33,579 nt of DNA from CAZRWH01 sp964603905 (lineage in GTDB: Bacteria; Patescibacteriota; Gracilibacteria; UBA1369; UBA12470), in NCBI GenBank assembly GCA_964603905.1, contig CAZRWH010000011.1, forward strand, positions 1-33,579. Reading direction: 5' to 3'. The notes beneath the pieces were generated by a model. The model saw only the letters and a list, made by a program, of their open reading frames with translations, ran no database searches and had not been told where the DNA came from. Shown here one piece after another: positions 1 through 8,748 of the stretch. Every line of letters starts with the position of its first letter. Position 1 is the first letter of the stretch. Position numbers and translations under genes: made by a program.

Positions 1-109
1 TCAAATCTTAACCTGTTTTATTAAATTTGACTTAATTTTATTAAATCCTATTAAAGCATCTTGAAATAGATCACAGGTTATATTTAACAGACAACAGCAG
101 CAACTTACT

Positions 110-2353
110 TTAATTTTCCACCCTATATATCAGTTCCGCCATCTCTCCTCTTGTCAGATAAGTGCTAGCATCTTCCCATGAATCCATAAGATATCCGTTA
201 TTTTCTGCATAATCCCAATACTTCTGATACCACTCGCCGTTAACTTCAGGGATGCTATCAAAATATGTTTCCAATGTTATCTTAAGAGCTTCAGCAATAT
301 TTATATATTGAGCTGGTTTAAAAGTACCATCTGGGTATCCACCAATTATCCCGCTTTCTTTTGCATAACAAACATATTTAGAATACCACTCGCCCGCTAT
401 TACATCTGACAAACAAGCTGACCCCACATACGAAGCTATATCACTTTCTAACTTTGCCTCAATTAAAATCTTTGAAAATTCGGCGCGATTAATTGAATTA
501 CTAGGCTTGTAGCTACCATCACTATACCCTTCTACTATCCCTGCATCTCTAACATATTTAATTGCATCATAGTATTGATTACTGTCGTCCACGTCATCAA
601 AGATGCTATTTAAGCCAGACGTACCAAGTATTGCTGGCCTAGATGGATACGACATAATTTCAGCATTTTCAAAAGCACTCAACGCATCTAATAGCCCTCC
701 TATCTTCCCTATATAATCAACGTTCTTGTCGTTAACATCACTCGCTGTCTCTTCTAACAGATATTGGATTTCCCAATTCTCTAGTTCAGGGAATTGTCCT
801 TTTATCATAGCTGCAACTCCTGCGACTATCGGCGCAGAAAAAGACGTTCCATCGTTATAACTATAGTCTCCTTCACTTGCCCACGTTGTAGAATACACAT
901 TCTTACCCAATGCACTTAGATCGATACAATCCTCTCCATAATTCGAGAACGATGTTAAGTACCCGTTGCCGTCAACTGCGGCAACCCCTAACACCATATC
1001 GTAATTACCATCGTTACATACCGGTGACGCTGGGACATTATCCATATTGACTCCATCTGCATTAATATCAGTGTTAGTGATCCCATTTCCTGCAGCCACG
1101 ACAATCATACACCCCTTCTTATAGGCATACTCAATCGCATCGTCATATTCTGTTGTATACGTGTTATATACTGCTCCTCCAAGAGATATATTTATAATAT
1201 CTGCCCCATTATCAGCTGCATAATAAATTGCATCTATAATATAATCTCGGCTAATACCTCCGTCTGCAGTGCCAACATCTAACGACATTATTTTTGTATT
1301 AGAGGCAATCCCAAGTATTCCCTCTCCATTATCTTGTTCTGCCGCAATTATACCTGCCACATATGTCCCGTGTACTCCTGAAGGATCTATAACACTTCCC
1401 ATTTCAAAATCTTCGTATCTATAAGTCCATCCATAAACATCATCAATATACCCATTATTATCATCATCTATAGAATTTCCCATCACCTCGTTATGATTTC
1501 TCCAAATTGAACCTGCCAAATCATCGTGATCTATATCTACACCAGAATCTATAACTGCCACAACCACTTCTTCTGGGGCGTAGCCCTCATATGCATCGTA
1601 AATTTTAGATTGTACTAAGTACCACTGGTTTAACTGCAATGGATCGTCTGCAATATTGGGGGCAACATAGAGAGACGTTTTATTAGTATAATCACCTGTA
1701 AATCTTACATCTTGATACCCTGATCCGGTATCAGATGGAACTGTAAAATAAACAACATCATCATTCCCATATCTATCTTCGTACAACACATAATCCTTTG
1801 TCTTACTCTCCCCAATATATAAATACCGATTTTCTGACAAGTTATATCCTACGACCATGCCTATCTGCCCTGGCACTAAGAAATTATACGGGGGAGCATC
1901 TGTATTATTTGGGTATAAACTATATGAAGTAGGGTATAGGTAATTATCTAATTCATAGGGAGCAAAATAATATTTATCCCCTGTATATATACCGATATAT
2001 CCTTTTGGAGTTATATTTATTCCTAAATTTTCTGGAGCCATAAATTCAATCCCCTTGTAATCACGCCCATCAATCCTTGTAGGCCCACTCATCACCGAAA
2101 AATCCGAATATTCTACTTCTTCATCTATAGGGACTCCCTCTTCATCTAGGAAATAAACCAGCTGAATCTCTCCCTTCTCATGGTGGAAGTTGTAGTGATA
2201 AACTTTGAATTTTATATCTTCCCCGACTTCTGAACTAGATAATATTGATGCTTTGACTATCCCTAGTTCTTCAACCTGAGTAGCGCCTAAACTTATTGGA
2301 GCCCACATAATCCAAATTGATAAAGACAGAACAAGCGAAATTATTTTCTTCAT
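110..2353 (-). CDS. Secreted subtilisin-like serine protease with C-terminal SLH repeats
   Basis: A 747-aa S8-family (subtilase) protease. The N-terminus is a signal peptide (KK followed by a hydrophobic stretch, ending near SLGA at residues 21-24). The catalytic triad is visible: Asp269 in AVIDSG, His328 in GVHGTYVAG, Ser504 in DGTSFSAP; the oxyanion Asn423 lies in VAAGNG. A DDDNNGYIDD segment near 297-306 looks like the calcium-binding loop common in this family. Residues 585-747 hold three SLH-like repeats (GYSDGSYKPSNSINRAEF, GYPDGTFKPAQYINIAEA and a weaker third). SLH repeats normally anchor proteins to cell-wall polymer, so this is probably a surface-held protease; the substrate is unknown. 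Residues 30-240 form an uncharacterised N-terminal domain. It lies 106 bp downstream of uvrA on the same strand with no clear promoter of its own. Stop TAA. Confidence 0.93.
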   Translation of the reverse strand: MKKIISLVLSLSIWIMWAPISLGATQVEELGIVKASILSSSEVGEDIKFKVYHYNFHHEKGEIQLVYFLDEEGVPIDEEVEYSDFSVMSGPTRIDGRDYKGIEFMAPENLGINITPKGYIGIYTGDKYYFAPYELDNYLYPTSYSLYPNNTDAPPYNFLVPGQIGMVVGYNLSENRYLYIGESKTKDYVLYEDRYGNDDVVYFTVPSDTGSGYQDVRFTGDYTNKTSLYVAPNIADDPLQLNQWYLVQSKIYDAYEGYAPEEVVVAVIDSGVDIDHDDLAGSIWRNHNEVMGNSIDDDNNGYIDDVYGWTYRYEDFEMGSVIDPSGVHGTYVAGIIAAEQDNGEGILGIASNTKIMSLDVGTADGGISRDYIIDAIYYAADNGADIINISLGGAVYNTYTTEYDDAIEYAYKKGCMIVVAAGNGITNTDINADGVNMDNVPASPVCNDGNYDMVLGVAAVDGNGYLTSFSNYGEDCIDLSALGKNVYSTTWASEGDYSYNDGTSFSAPIVAGVAAMIKGQFPELENWEIQYLLEETASDVNDKNVDYIGKIGGLLDALSAFENAEIMSYPSRPAILGTSGLNSIFDDVDDSNQYYDAIKYVRDAGIVEGYSDGSYKPSNSINRAEFSKILIEAKLESDIASYVGSACLSDVIAGEWYSKYVCYAKESGIIGGYPDGTFKPAQYINIAEALKITLETYFDSIPEVNGEWYQKYWDYAENNGYLMDSWEDASTYLTRGEMAELIYRVEN

Positions 2354-2431
2354 GTTTTATGGTTAGATTTTTAGCCAGTCACAATATACAAAACTTATTC
2401 TCTTATTACTACCAGTATTCAATCTATTAAT

Positions 2432-2460
2432 AACAACTACCACTACTCCCTACAACTATC
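2432..2460. repeat. TAGTTG-type short repeat, inverted copy after uvrA
   Basis: On the plus strand this reads AACAACTACCACTACT and continues to the uvrA stop. It is the same degenerate 6/7-mer array found before uvrA, prsW, rpsR, rpsF and the MBL gene, but in the opposite orientation, and its end overlaps the uvrA stop codon. No clear hairpin accompanies this copy. Confidence 0.6.
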
Positions 2461-5348
2461 TAAAGAATCTTCTTAAGCCACTGCCCCGTATAAGACTCTT
2501 TGACCTTAGCGACGTCTTCCGGGGTTCCGCTAGCTACAATCATACCTCCTTTGTCTCCCCCGTCAGGGCCGAGGTCGATAACGTAGTCTACAGATTTAAT
2601 TACGTCTAAGTTGTGCTCGATTGTGAGGACTGTGTTTCCTTTTTCGACTAGGCGTTGGAGAACTTCTAGGAGTTTTTTTACGTCGTCGAAATGGAGTCCT
2701 GTTGTTGGCTCATCAAGGACGTACAGTGTTTTTCCTGTTGAACGCTTACAAAGCTCTGTTGCAAGCTTTATACGTTGCGCCTCACCTCCTGATAGCGTTG
2801 TTGCTGGTTGTCCTAAATGGATGTATCCCAGACCAACCTCAGAGAGTGTTTGGAGCTTGTTTTTCACTGCAGGTATAGCCTTGAAGAATTCAAGTGCTTC
2901 GTCGACTGTCATGTCTAGAACGTCGGCGATATTTTTACCCCTGTATGTGATTTCGAGAGCTTCACGGTTGTATCTGCGTCCTTTACACACCTCACATGGA
3001 ACGTAAACGTCTGGGAGGAAGTGCATTTCGATCTTTTTGATTCCATCACCTTGGCAGGCTTCACAACGCCCACCTTTTACATTGAAACTGAATCGCCCTG
3101 GCTTGTATCCACGAAGTTTTGCATCTGGTGTTTGTGAGAAAAGCTCACGCACGTCTGTGAATACTCCTGTGTATGTTGCCGGGTTAGAACGAGGAGTTCT
3201 TCCGATTGGCGACTGGTCGATGTTTATAAGTTTGTCTAGGTATTCGATTCCACGTATTTCTCGGTGAGCACCTGCAAAAGCTTTTGATCTATTAACGACT
3301 GAGGCAACTTTTTTTACTAGAGTCCCGTTGATCAAAGTTGATTTCCCTGATCCTGAGACACCTGTCACTCCGATAAATGTACCGAGTGGCAGCTTGATGT
3401 CTACGTCTCTTAAGTTGTGTTCGCATGCCCCTAGAACTTCGAGGTGGTTTCCGTTTCCTTTGCGTCTCTTTTTTGGCTTTGCGACCTCTTTTTTACCTGA
3501 CAAGTATTGCCCTGTAATTGAGTTCTTGTCGGCGAGGATTTGCTTAGGTGTACCTTCGAAAACAACCCTTCCACCATGTTTTCCCGCACCTGGACCAATA
3601 TCGAGAATGTAATCGGATGCAAGCATTGTGTCGACGTCGTGCTCTACAACGATCACCGTATTTCCAAGGTCACGAAGCGAATGCATTGTTTTGATAAGTT
3701 TGTCATTGTCGTTTTGATGAAGTCCGATTGATGGCTCATCAAGCACATAAAGAACTCCAACAAGATGTGATCCGATTTGTGTTGCCAGCCTAATTCGTTG
3801 CGCCTCTCCACCCGAAAGTGTGTTTGCAGCACGGTTTAGCGTTAGGTATGAAATCCCTACATTCGAAAGGAATTTCAATCTGTTTTGGACCTCTTTCAAA
3901 ATTGGCTCTGCGATCTTATTTTCGTTGTCTGTAAGCTTAAGTTTTGAGAAGAATTTATAAGCCTCAGCGATAGAAAATTCTGTCACATCGATAATCGATT
4001 TTTTACCAACTGTTACCGCCAATATTTCTGCTTTTAGCCTCTTACCTTTACAAGAAGGACATTTCAAAATCCTCATGTACTCTTCAATCTTTTTGCGAAC
4101 GTAATCCGAGTCTGTTTCCAGATATCTTCTCTCTAGATTTGGTATTACTCCCTCGAACTTTGTTTGATATTCTCCCTGAAACTTCGCCGATCCGTTTTCC
4201 GGCGACATTTGCACCGAATACTTCTCGTCTCCTGTTCCATAAAGAACTTTTTGCAAATCTTCTTCGTCCATATCCTCGACTGGTACATCTATTGAGAATC
4301 CGTGTTTTTTTGAAACAGCTTCCAAAATTCTGTTGTACCACGTCAAATGCGAAGTTGTCGCAGACCAAGGCATAATTGCTCCTTCGTTCAGAGAAAGTTT
4401 TTTGTTTGGAATAACCAGATCCTGATCTACCTCTAGCTTCGTACCAAGTCCGTGACACACATCACATGCACCATGAGGACTGTTGAATGAAAAGTTTCTT
4501 GGCTCAATCTCCGGCAGATTGATATTACAGTCTGCACAAGCGAATCTCTCTGAGAAAACCTGACGCTCTTTGTTCTCGTGGTCCTGGACAATCATCATTC
4601 CTTCTCCAAATTTCAAACAAGTTTCGATTGAATCTGCCAAACGAGTTCTGTTTGGATTTGGAACATCGATCTCTTGTCCCGAAGAAAGCTTTTGTTTCTT
4701 CTCATCCAAATCTCGAATAACAACCCTGTCCACAACTATCTCTATTGAATGTTTTTTCTTAGGATCAATCTCCGGAATCTCAAGCACGCTGTACATCTCG
4801 CCGTCGATAACAACCCTAACGAATCCTTCTTTTTTGATGTTTTCAAAAACCTTCTCATGCTTACCTTTTCGATCCGCCACAACCGGCGCCAGCAAAAGCA
4901 CCCTTCTTCCCTCTTCGATAGACGCAACATGATCAACAATCTGGCTCGTTGTTTGCCTTGTAACAGCCTTCCCACACTTTGGACAATGAGGACGTCCAAT
5001 TTTCGCGAATAGAAGCCTCAGGAAGTCATAAATCTCCGTCACGGTTCCCACAGTTGAACGAGGATTACGACTCGCAGTCTTTTGATCAATCGAAATTGCA
5101 GGCGAAAGCCCTTCGATAGAATCAACCTCCGGCTTGTCCATCAATTGCAAGAATTGACGAGCATACGTCGATAAGCTCTCAACGTATCGCCTTTGTCCCT
5201 CAGCATAGATCGTATCAAATGCTAGAGACGATTTCCCCGATCCTGAAAGACCGGTGATTACCGTCATTTTGTCCCTTGGGATTTTGACGGAAATGTTCTT
5301 GAGATTATGAATACGTGCTTTTTTGACGTAGATTTCTTTTGCAGACAC
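2460..5348 (-). CDS. uvrA: UvrABC excinuclease subunit A
   Basis: A 962-aa UvrA, the damage-recognition ATPase of nucleotide excision repair, of normal length. The first ABC domain has Walker A GLSGSGKSS at 33-41 and an LSGGEAQRI signature; the second has GVSGSGKST and a second LSGGEAQRI followed by LYVLDEPTTGLH. Zinc-binding CxxC pairs are present (CPKC, CADC with CDVC, CPSC, CEAC with CEVC). The start codon is GTG at 5348; the frame opens directly into the conserved MSAKEIYVKKARIHNLKN start. The leader contains a TAGTTG-type repeat and a hairpin. I found no LexA-like TGAG-N6-CTCA site upstream, so SOS control is not shown. uvrB and uvrC are not in the window. Stop TAG. Confidence 0.98.
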   Translation of the reverse strand: MSAKEIYVKKARIHNLKNISVKIPRDKMTVITGLSGSGKSSLAFDTIYAEGQRRYVESLSTYARQFLQLMDKPEVDSIEGLSPAISIDQKTASRNPRSTVGTVTEIYDFLRLLFAKIGRPHCPKCGKAVTRQTTSQIVDHVASIEEGRRVLLLAPVVADRKGKHEKVFENIKKEGFVRVVIDGEMYSVLEIPEIDPKKKHSIEIVVDRVVIRDLDEKKQKLSSGQEIDVPNPNRTRLADSIETCLKFGEGMMIVQDHENKERQVFSERFACADCNINLPEIEPRNFSFNSPHGACDVCHGLGTKLEVDQDLVIPNKKLSLNEGAIMPWSATTSHLTWYNRILEAVSKKHGFSIDVPVEDMDEEDLQKVLYGTGDEKYSVQMSPENGSAKFQGEYQTKFEGVIPNLERRYLETDSDYVRKKIEEYMRILKCPSCKGKRLKAEILAVTVGKKSIIDVTEFSIAEAYKFFSKLKLTDNENKIAEPILKEVQNRLKFLSNVGISYLTLNRAANTLSGGEAQRIRLATQIGSHLVGVLYVLDEPSIGLHQNDNDKLIKTMHSLRDLGNTVIVVEHDVDTMLASDYILDIGPGAGKHGGRVVFEGTPKQILADKNSITGQYLSGKKEVAKPKKRRKGNGNHLEVLGACEHNLRDVDIKLPLGTFIGVTGVSGSGKSTLINGTLVKKVASVVNRSKAFAGAHREIRGIEYLDKLINIDQSPIGRTPRSNPATYTGVFTDVRELFSQTPDAKLRGYKPGRFSFNVKGGRCEACQGDGIKKIEMHFLPDVYVPCEVCKGRRYNREALEITYRGKNIADVLDMTVDEALEFFKAIPAVKNKLQTLSEVGLGYIHLGQPATTLSGGEAQRIKLATELCKRSTGKTLYVLDEPTTGLHFDDVKKLLEVLQRLVEKGNTVLTIEHNLDVIKSVDYVIDLGPDGGDKGGMIVASGTPEDVAKVKESYTGQWLKKIL

Positions 5349-5350
5349 TA

Positions 5351-5401
5351 TAGGTATTTGTTAGTTGTAGTGGTAGTTGTAGCCTTGGTGCTCTTCGAGC
5401 A
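5351..5401. repeat. TAGTTG-type repeat plus hairpin in the uvrA leader
   Basis: From 5351 to 5382 the plus strand carries a degenerate TAGTTG/TAGTGG array; on the uvrA transcript this is a CA-rich run (ACTACAACTACC type) ending just before the GTG start. It is followed at 5389-5401 by the hairpin TGCTC-TTC-GAGCA. The same order (start codon, array, hairpin) recurs at 9604, 21674 and 29225. Confidence 0.7.
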
Positions 5402-5410
5402 GGATAGTTG

Positions 5411-5438
5411 GCAGTTTGCAATCAGCAGAGAGCAGTGA
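5411..5438. repeat. Four degenerate tandem heptamers
   Basis: Four 7-bp units in exact register, beginning with GCAGTTT and ending with GCAGTGA, each starting with GCA. They are directly upstream of the uvrA leader hairpin and belong to the 7-bp-period arrays seen elsewhere in the window, although the unit sequence differs. Confidence 0.5.
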
Positions 5439-5471
5439 TGGAGCGCTTCGCGCAGATTAGTTTTTTGATGC

Positions 5472-5504
5472 CATAAAAAATACTAACTTAAAAATTCAAG
5501 TTAG
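5472..5504 (-). terminator. Candidate intrinsic terminator of the anchored-protein gene
   Basis: An inverted repeat CTAACTT-N8-AAGTTAG (5483-5504) lies about 40 bp after the stop of the gene at 5546-6607. On the minus strand it is followed by TATTTTTTATGG, a U-rich tract. The stem is AT-rich, so strength is uncertain. Confidence 0.5.
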
Positions 5505-5545
5505 CTTGTAGATGATACTGGGTTTTTGCGAGGTTGGCAATGTTT

Positions 5546-6607
5546 TTAATACGCCTCACAAGTATAATCCTTTGCACTTATCTCCTCGAACAGCACCATG
5601 TTTGGCTCTGAGTTATATTCACTTCTCCATATTTCAACCAATTCCGTGTAAGAAACGTACTTAACCTTCCCCTGGTCAACAAGAGGTTGCAATTGCTTTA
5701 TCTGATCCTCAACATACGAATACATTTCTGGGTCAAAAATAACTTTTTGAGGTATAGCGATCGTGTTTGTGTACATCTTCCCTGCTGGCAACCTACCTTC
5801 GCCTATGTATTCCGCTAGCACCTCTACATAATCCGCAGAGCTGTCGAAGTAACACTGCCTATTATCAAACCAATTCGAATGCTGCATTCCTGGAGCTACA
5901 TAAACCATTGTTCCGTCTTCATCATGCTCCCAGAATTGATCTTCGAACCCTCTCGGTATCCAAATCCCCGAAGTCAGATCGTCCAAAGAGAAGTCCCCAT
6001 TATGATGTTTGAAATGCACCCCAAGCGTTAAGATTTCTGGTTCCCATACAAAATCCGGATTCAAAACTCCTGCCTCCCCCTCATTAAGTCTGAGATACTG
6101 CCCCTGATCGTTCCAAATAATTCCTCCAACGATCTCGGTAATCCCTGACGTAATTTGCCCTCCGATATATCTAACGTCTGCATAATTCTGCTCTAATCCG
6201 TCTTCAAAACCTCCTCCTTTGTGTGGATCGATTTCGAAACCGTACTCTGTTGCAATCGTATTAATCACATTGTCCTCTTCACCATCACAATTTAGCGCAC
6301 CTTCAAATAGCTTGTAATCTATCTGCATATTAAAAGGCAGTCCGTAGCTATCGATAAACCGTGCAAACTCCAGGAGTCCACTTTCATGTCGGTCATAGAT
6401 ATCACAAACCGCATAATGATCTCCGTTCTCAATGTGCCCCGCCCAAACAACATACACCGGCGTCACTTCTTCCTCACTGCTCACTGTCATCTGTTCACTG
6501 TCATCTATCTCTATTGCTACTTCCTGTTTCGACATATAAATTAATCCACACGCAATCAACAACGAGACTATTATTGCCAAACCTATCAGCAGGTGTTTTT
6601 TCTTCAT
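5546..6607 (-). CDS. Membrane-anchored extracytoplasmic protein of unknown function
   Basis: About 353 aa from the ATG at 6607. The frame also has an ATG at 6637, but the 6607 start gives a clean signal (MKKKHLLIGLAIIVSLLIAC), either a signal anchor or a lipoprotein signal with Cys20 in LIAC. Residues 34-47 (IDDSEQMTVSSEEE) form an acidic/Ser linker encoded by tandem heptamer repeats. The rest is a soluble domain rich in aromatic and acidic residues, with DIYDRHESGLLEF and an EIDPHKGGGFEDG segment. The pattern recalls TIM-barrel polysaccharide deacetylase-like or glycosidase-like proteins, but I see no diagnostic metal triad, so no function is assigned. It follows the 380-aa gene on the same strand by 69 bp. 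Stop TAA. Confidence 0.8.
   Translation of the reverse strand: MKKKHLLIGLAIIVSLLIACGLIYMSKQEVAIEIDDSEQMTVSSEEEVTPVYVVWAGHIENGDHYAVCDIYDRHESGLLEFARFIDSYGLPFNMQIDYKLFEGALNCDGEEDNVINTIATEYGFEIDPHKGGGFEDGLEQNYADVRYIGGQITSGITEIVGGIIWNDQGQYLRLNEGEAGVLNPDFVWEPEILTLGVHFKHHNGDFSLDDLTSGIWIPRGFEDQFWEHDEDGTMVYVAPGMQHSNWFDNRQCYFDSSADYVEVLAEYIGEGRLPAGKMYTNTIAIPQKVIFDPEMYSYVEDQIKQLQPLVDQGKVKYVSYTELVEIWRSEYNSEPNMVLFEEISAKDYTCEAY
6472..6506. repeat. Five tandem heptamers inside a coding sequence
   Basis: Five 7-bp units in perfect register: one CCTCACT, one GCTCACT, two GTCATCT and one GTTCACT. Three of these unit types (CCTCACT, GTCATCT, GTTCACT) also occur in the noncoding array at 28525-28566. Here they are translated on the minus strand into the linker of the anchored protein. 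The total is 35 bp, not a multiple of three. Confidence 0.8.
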
Positions 6608-6676
6608 AATTAAATTCAGTATTAAATCTGCATGCATGTTATCACATGAGAAATGATGGGCATAGCGCCTACTAAT

Positions 6677-7819
6677 TTATTGCCATCGAAGCTCATCTAT
6701 AAAGCTATCTAACCTATCCAAGCTAACCTCAATTACCCACTCTGTATCTGTTAGCTCTACAGTACAATCGTCTTGGACATACCATGCCCTATAATTCCCT
6801 TTATATTTTGACCCCTTGTAGTTCATAGTTTCTCCTTCTACCACCCTTATTGTTGCAGTTTCACTTCCTGGGAAAGTTTCCACTTTTACACTTTTTGGAT
6901 CCAGGAAAGGACATAGCCAGTCGCCTCCTCTTAACATAGACCTCTCTGCAAGTGCTATTACCATTTCTCGGGCTGCGATCTGTCTCTTCTTTGCAGGTGT
7001 TTTGCTTTTCCAGTCTATCTCCTCTAGTGACTCGTGGTGCTCAGTAAATAGCGTACTCTTTGGAACTGTAATGCTTATCGATATCTTCGTATAAGTCATA
7101 CCATGATAGTTCACTCCATCCTCTGCTGTGTAATCAACAACACAACCTGGTAGACGCTTAAGCATCATCAGCAATTTTCTTACTGTAAACTCTTTGTTAA
7201 ACATTTTGTAAGAACCGGAGATCTTTATGCTATCCTCGCCGTCCTCCGTAACCCTAAGGAATTTCAATTCCTCTGTATACGAACTCAAACTCTGTCTACA
7301 AGCATTCATCGCTATTTTCTTTTGTAAGCCTGTCATGTCTGCCCATTTGCCATGGATGACAATATTTCGCGACTGTTCATCTAACATATCTAACATCGTT
7401 CTATCCCACTTAACCTTATCCACCGCTCTCTCGTAGATCCCTGGCAACATTTCAGCCATAACTTCAGGCATTAGCCCTGCCACCTCCATAGCTGTTTCTG
7501 CTCCGTGATCCAAAATTACCTCTCTTAGCATATAGTCCAACTCTTTTGAAACTGCACCTTTGATAACTCTTTCCGGCATCACCTCCCCTGGGTTCATTTG
7601 CTCCACCTGCTGACGACTCGCCTTTGAGGCTTCCCAAGCTTCTTTATGATTTAAGGCTAAATGCAACCCTGATAGAAAATCCTTTCTTACCCCCTCGTCC
7701 CCAGCCATTCTGATAGGGATTCTTTCGTCTTCTGGATTTTGTAGCATGTGCATTACTGCCTTCATCAGCCTTCCTTCTGCCACTCTTTTTATTGATTCTT
7801 TTTTGTCGTGTGTGTTCAT
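6677..7819 (-). CDS. Conserved-looking hypothetical protein, 380 aa
   Basis: I do not recognise a family. The start is taken at ATG 7819 rather than the upstream ATG at 7870, because a strong minus-strand promoter has its -10 at 7855-7850, so 7870 would precede the transcript. The N-terminal half (about 1-200) is alpha-helical and charged with Met-rich stretches; the C-terminal half has alternating beta-like segments (ISGSYKMFNKEFTV, KISISITVPK, VKVETFPGSETATIRVVEG) and several Trp residues. There is no signal peptide or membrane segment, so it should be cytoplasmic. It is divergent from a TrmB-type regulator across a 173-bp region with promoters on both strands. Stop TAA. Confidence 0.85.
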   Translation of the reverse strand: MNTHDKKESIKRVAEGRLMKAVMHMLQNPEDERIPIRMAGDEGVRKDFLSGLHLALNHKEAWEASKASRQQVEQMNPGEVMPERVIKGAVSKELDYMLREVILDHGAETAMEVAGLMPEVMAEMLPGIYERAVDKVKWDRTMLDMLDEQSRNIVIHGKWADMTGLQKKIAMNACRQSLSSYTEELKFLRVTEDGEDSIKISGSYKMFNKEFTVRKLLMMLKRLPGCVVDYTAEDGVNYHGMTYTKISISITVPKSTLFTEHHESLEEIDWKSKTPAKKRQIAAREMVIALAERSMLRGGDWLCPFLDPKSVKVETFPGSETATIRVVEGETMNYKGSKYKGNYRAWYVQDDCTVELTDTEWVIEVSLDRLDSFIDELRWQ

Positions 7820-7849
7820 GGTGTTTGTGGTTATTGATGATAGAAGGCA

Positions 7850-7878
7850 ATGATAAAACAAAAATATCAATACGTCAA
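7850..7878 (-). promoter_or_regulatory. Promoter of the 380-aa gene
   Basis: Minus-strand -35 TTGACG (7878-7873), 17-bp spacer, -10 TATCAT (7855-7850). The spacing is ideal for a housekeeping sigma factor. Transcription would begin near 7843, which decides the start codon at 7819. Confidence 0.7.
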
Positions 7879-7933
7879 CGTGGTTAGACGTGGCAATATG
7901 CCAAATTTACGCATTTGCCAATTTAACAGGTTG

Positions 7934-7962
7934 TTTACACCCTGCCAAAAACATGATATACT
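7934..7962 (+). promoter_or_regulatory. Promoter of the TrmB-like regulator
   Basis: -35 TTTACA (7934-7939), 17-bp spacer, -10 TATACT (7957-7962). Predicted transcription start is near 7969, inside the inverted repeat at 7964-7982. Confidence 0.75.
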
Positions 7963-7963
7963 G

Positions 7964-7982
7964 TTGTCAGAATTACTGACAA
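7964..7982. promoter_or_regulatory. Palindromic operator at the TrmB-like promoter
   Basis: A perfect inverted repeat TTGTCAG-AATTA-CTGACAA begins one base after the -10 element and covers the predicted start of transcription. Its position suggests repression, most simply autoregulation by the adjacent winged-helix protein. Confidence 0.6.
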
Positions 7983-7992
7983 GCGAACAAAT

Positions 7993-8745
7993 ATGGACCT
8001 TAGAACCACACTCACACGCATAGGACTCACAGACAAAGAAGCTACTATTTACCTAGCCTTACTTGAACTTCAAGAAGCCCTGCCAAGCGTTATTTCTCGC
8101 AAGTCAGGCATCAAAAGACCAACCACATACGTTGTATTAGAACAGTTAGAAAAAAGGGGGCTTGCCAGCCACGTTAAGAAGAGAAACAACCTATATTACA
8201 GAGCCCTCAACCCTTACGCACTCCTAGATGATCAACATCAGCGCTATTCCGATTTAGAGAAGGCGCTGCCTGAACTTCTTGGACTTCATCAAAAGTACGC
8301 AGCAACTCCTCAAATGACAGTCTACGAAGGCAAAGAAGGGATAATTCAGATCATGGAAGACACCCTTAAAACCTCTACCGAACTACTGTGCTGGGCAGAT
8401 GTAACACTTGCTGTAGACACCCTCCTCAAGGACTATTACAGGTCGTATGTCGACACCAAAGTTAAGCGTAAAATATGGCTCCGTGGAATATTTTGCTACG
8501 ACGAACTTGCCCTAAAATGGAAAGAGCGAGGAGAGGAAGAGCTTCGCGAGGTATATCTTATTCCTAAGGAGAAATACCCTTTCAAAAACGAGATAAACAT
8601 CTATGACGACAAGATTGCGATAGTCTCACACGAAGACAAAGTCGGAGTCATTATCCAGAACCAAAACATCGCCGATACTCAAAGAGCCATATTCAATTTT
8701 GGATTTGAATATGCCAAAGTCCTAGATAAAGAATTACTTGGCTAG
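7993..8745 (+). CDS. TrmB-family transcriptional regulator
   Basis: A 250-aa protein. Residues 1-80 form a winged-helix domain typical of TrmB proteins (LTRIGLTDKEATIYLALLEL, then SVISRKSGIKRPTTYVVLEQ and a basic wing around KKRNNLYYRALNP). A helical linker at 85-105 (YSDLEKALPELLGLHQKY) is followed by a PLD-like effector/oligomerisation domain with TVYEGKEGI and a C-terminal VGVIIQNQNIADTQRAIFNFGF. TrmB proteins often sense sugars; the ligand here is unknown. It is transcribed from a clear promoter with a palindromic operator over the start site. Its TAG stop lies 3 bp from the convergent prsW-like stop. Few other regulators are visible in this window. Confidence 0.88.
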   Translation: MDLRTTLTRIGLTDKEATIYLALLELQEALPSVISRKSGIKRPTTYVVLEQLEKRGLASHVKKRNNLYYRALNPYALLDDQHQRYSDLEKALPELLGLHQKYAATPQMTVYEGKEGIIQIMEDTLKTSTELLCWADVTLAVDTLLKDYYRSYVDTKVKRKIWLRGIFCYDELALKWKERGEEELREVYLIPKEKYPFKNEINIYDDKIAIVSHEDKVGVIIQNQNIADTQRAIFNFGFEYAKVLDKELLG

Positions 8746-8748
8746 GGC

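Noticed and set aside
7820..7870. N-terminal extension of the 380-aa protein from the ATG at 7870
   Set aside because: The promoter -10 at 7855-7850 lies within this extension, so the first 17 residues would not be transcribed.
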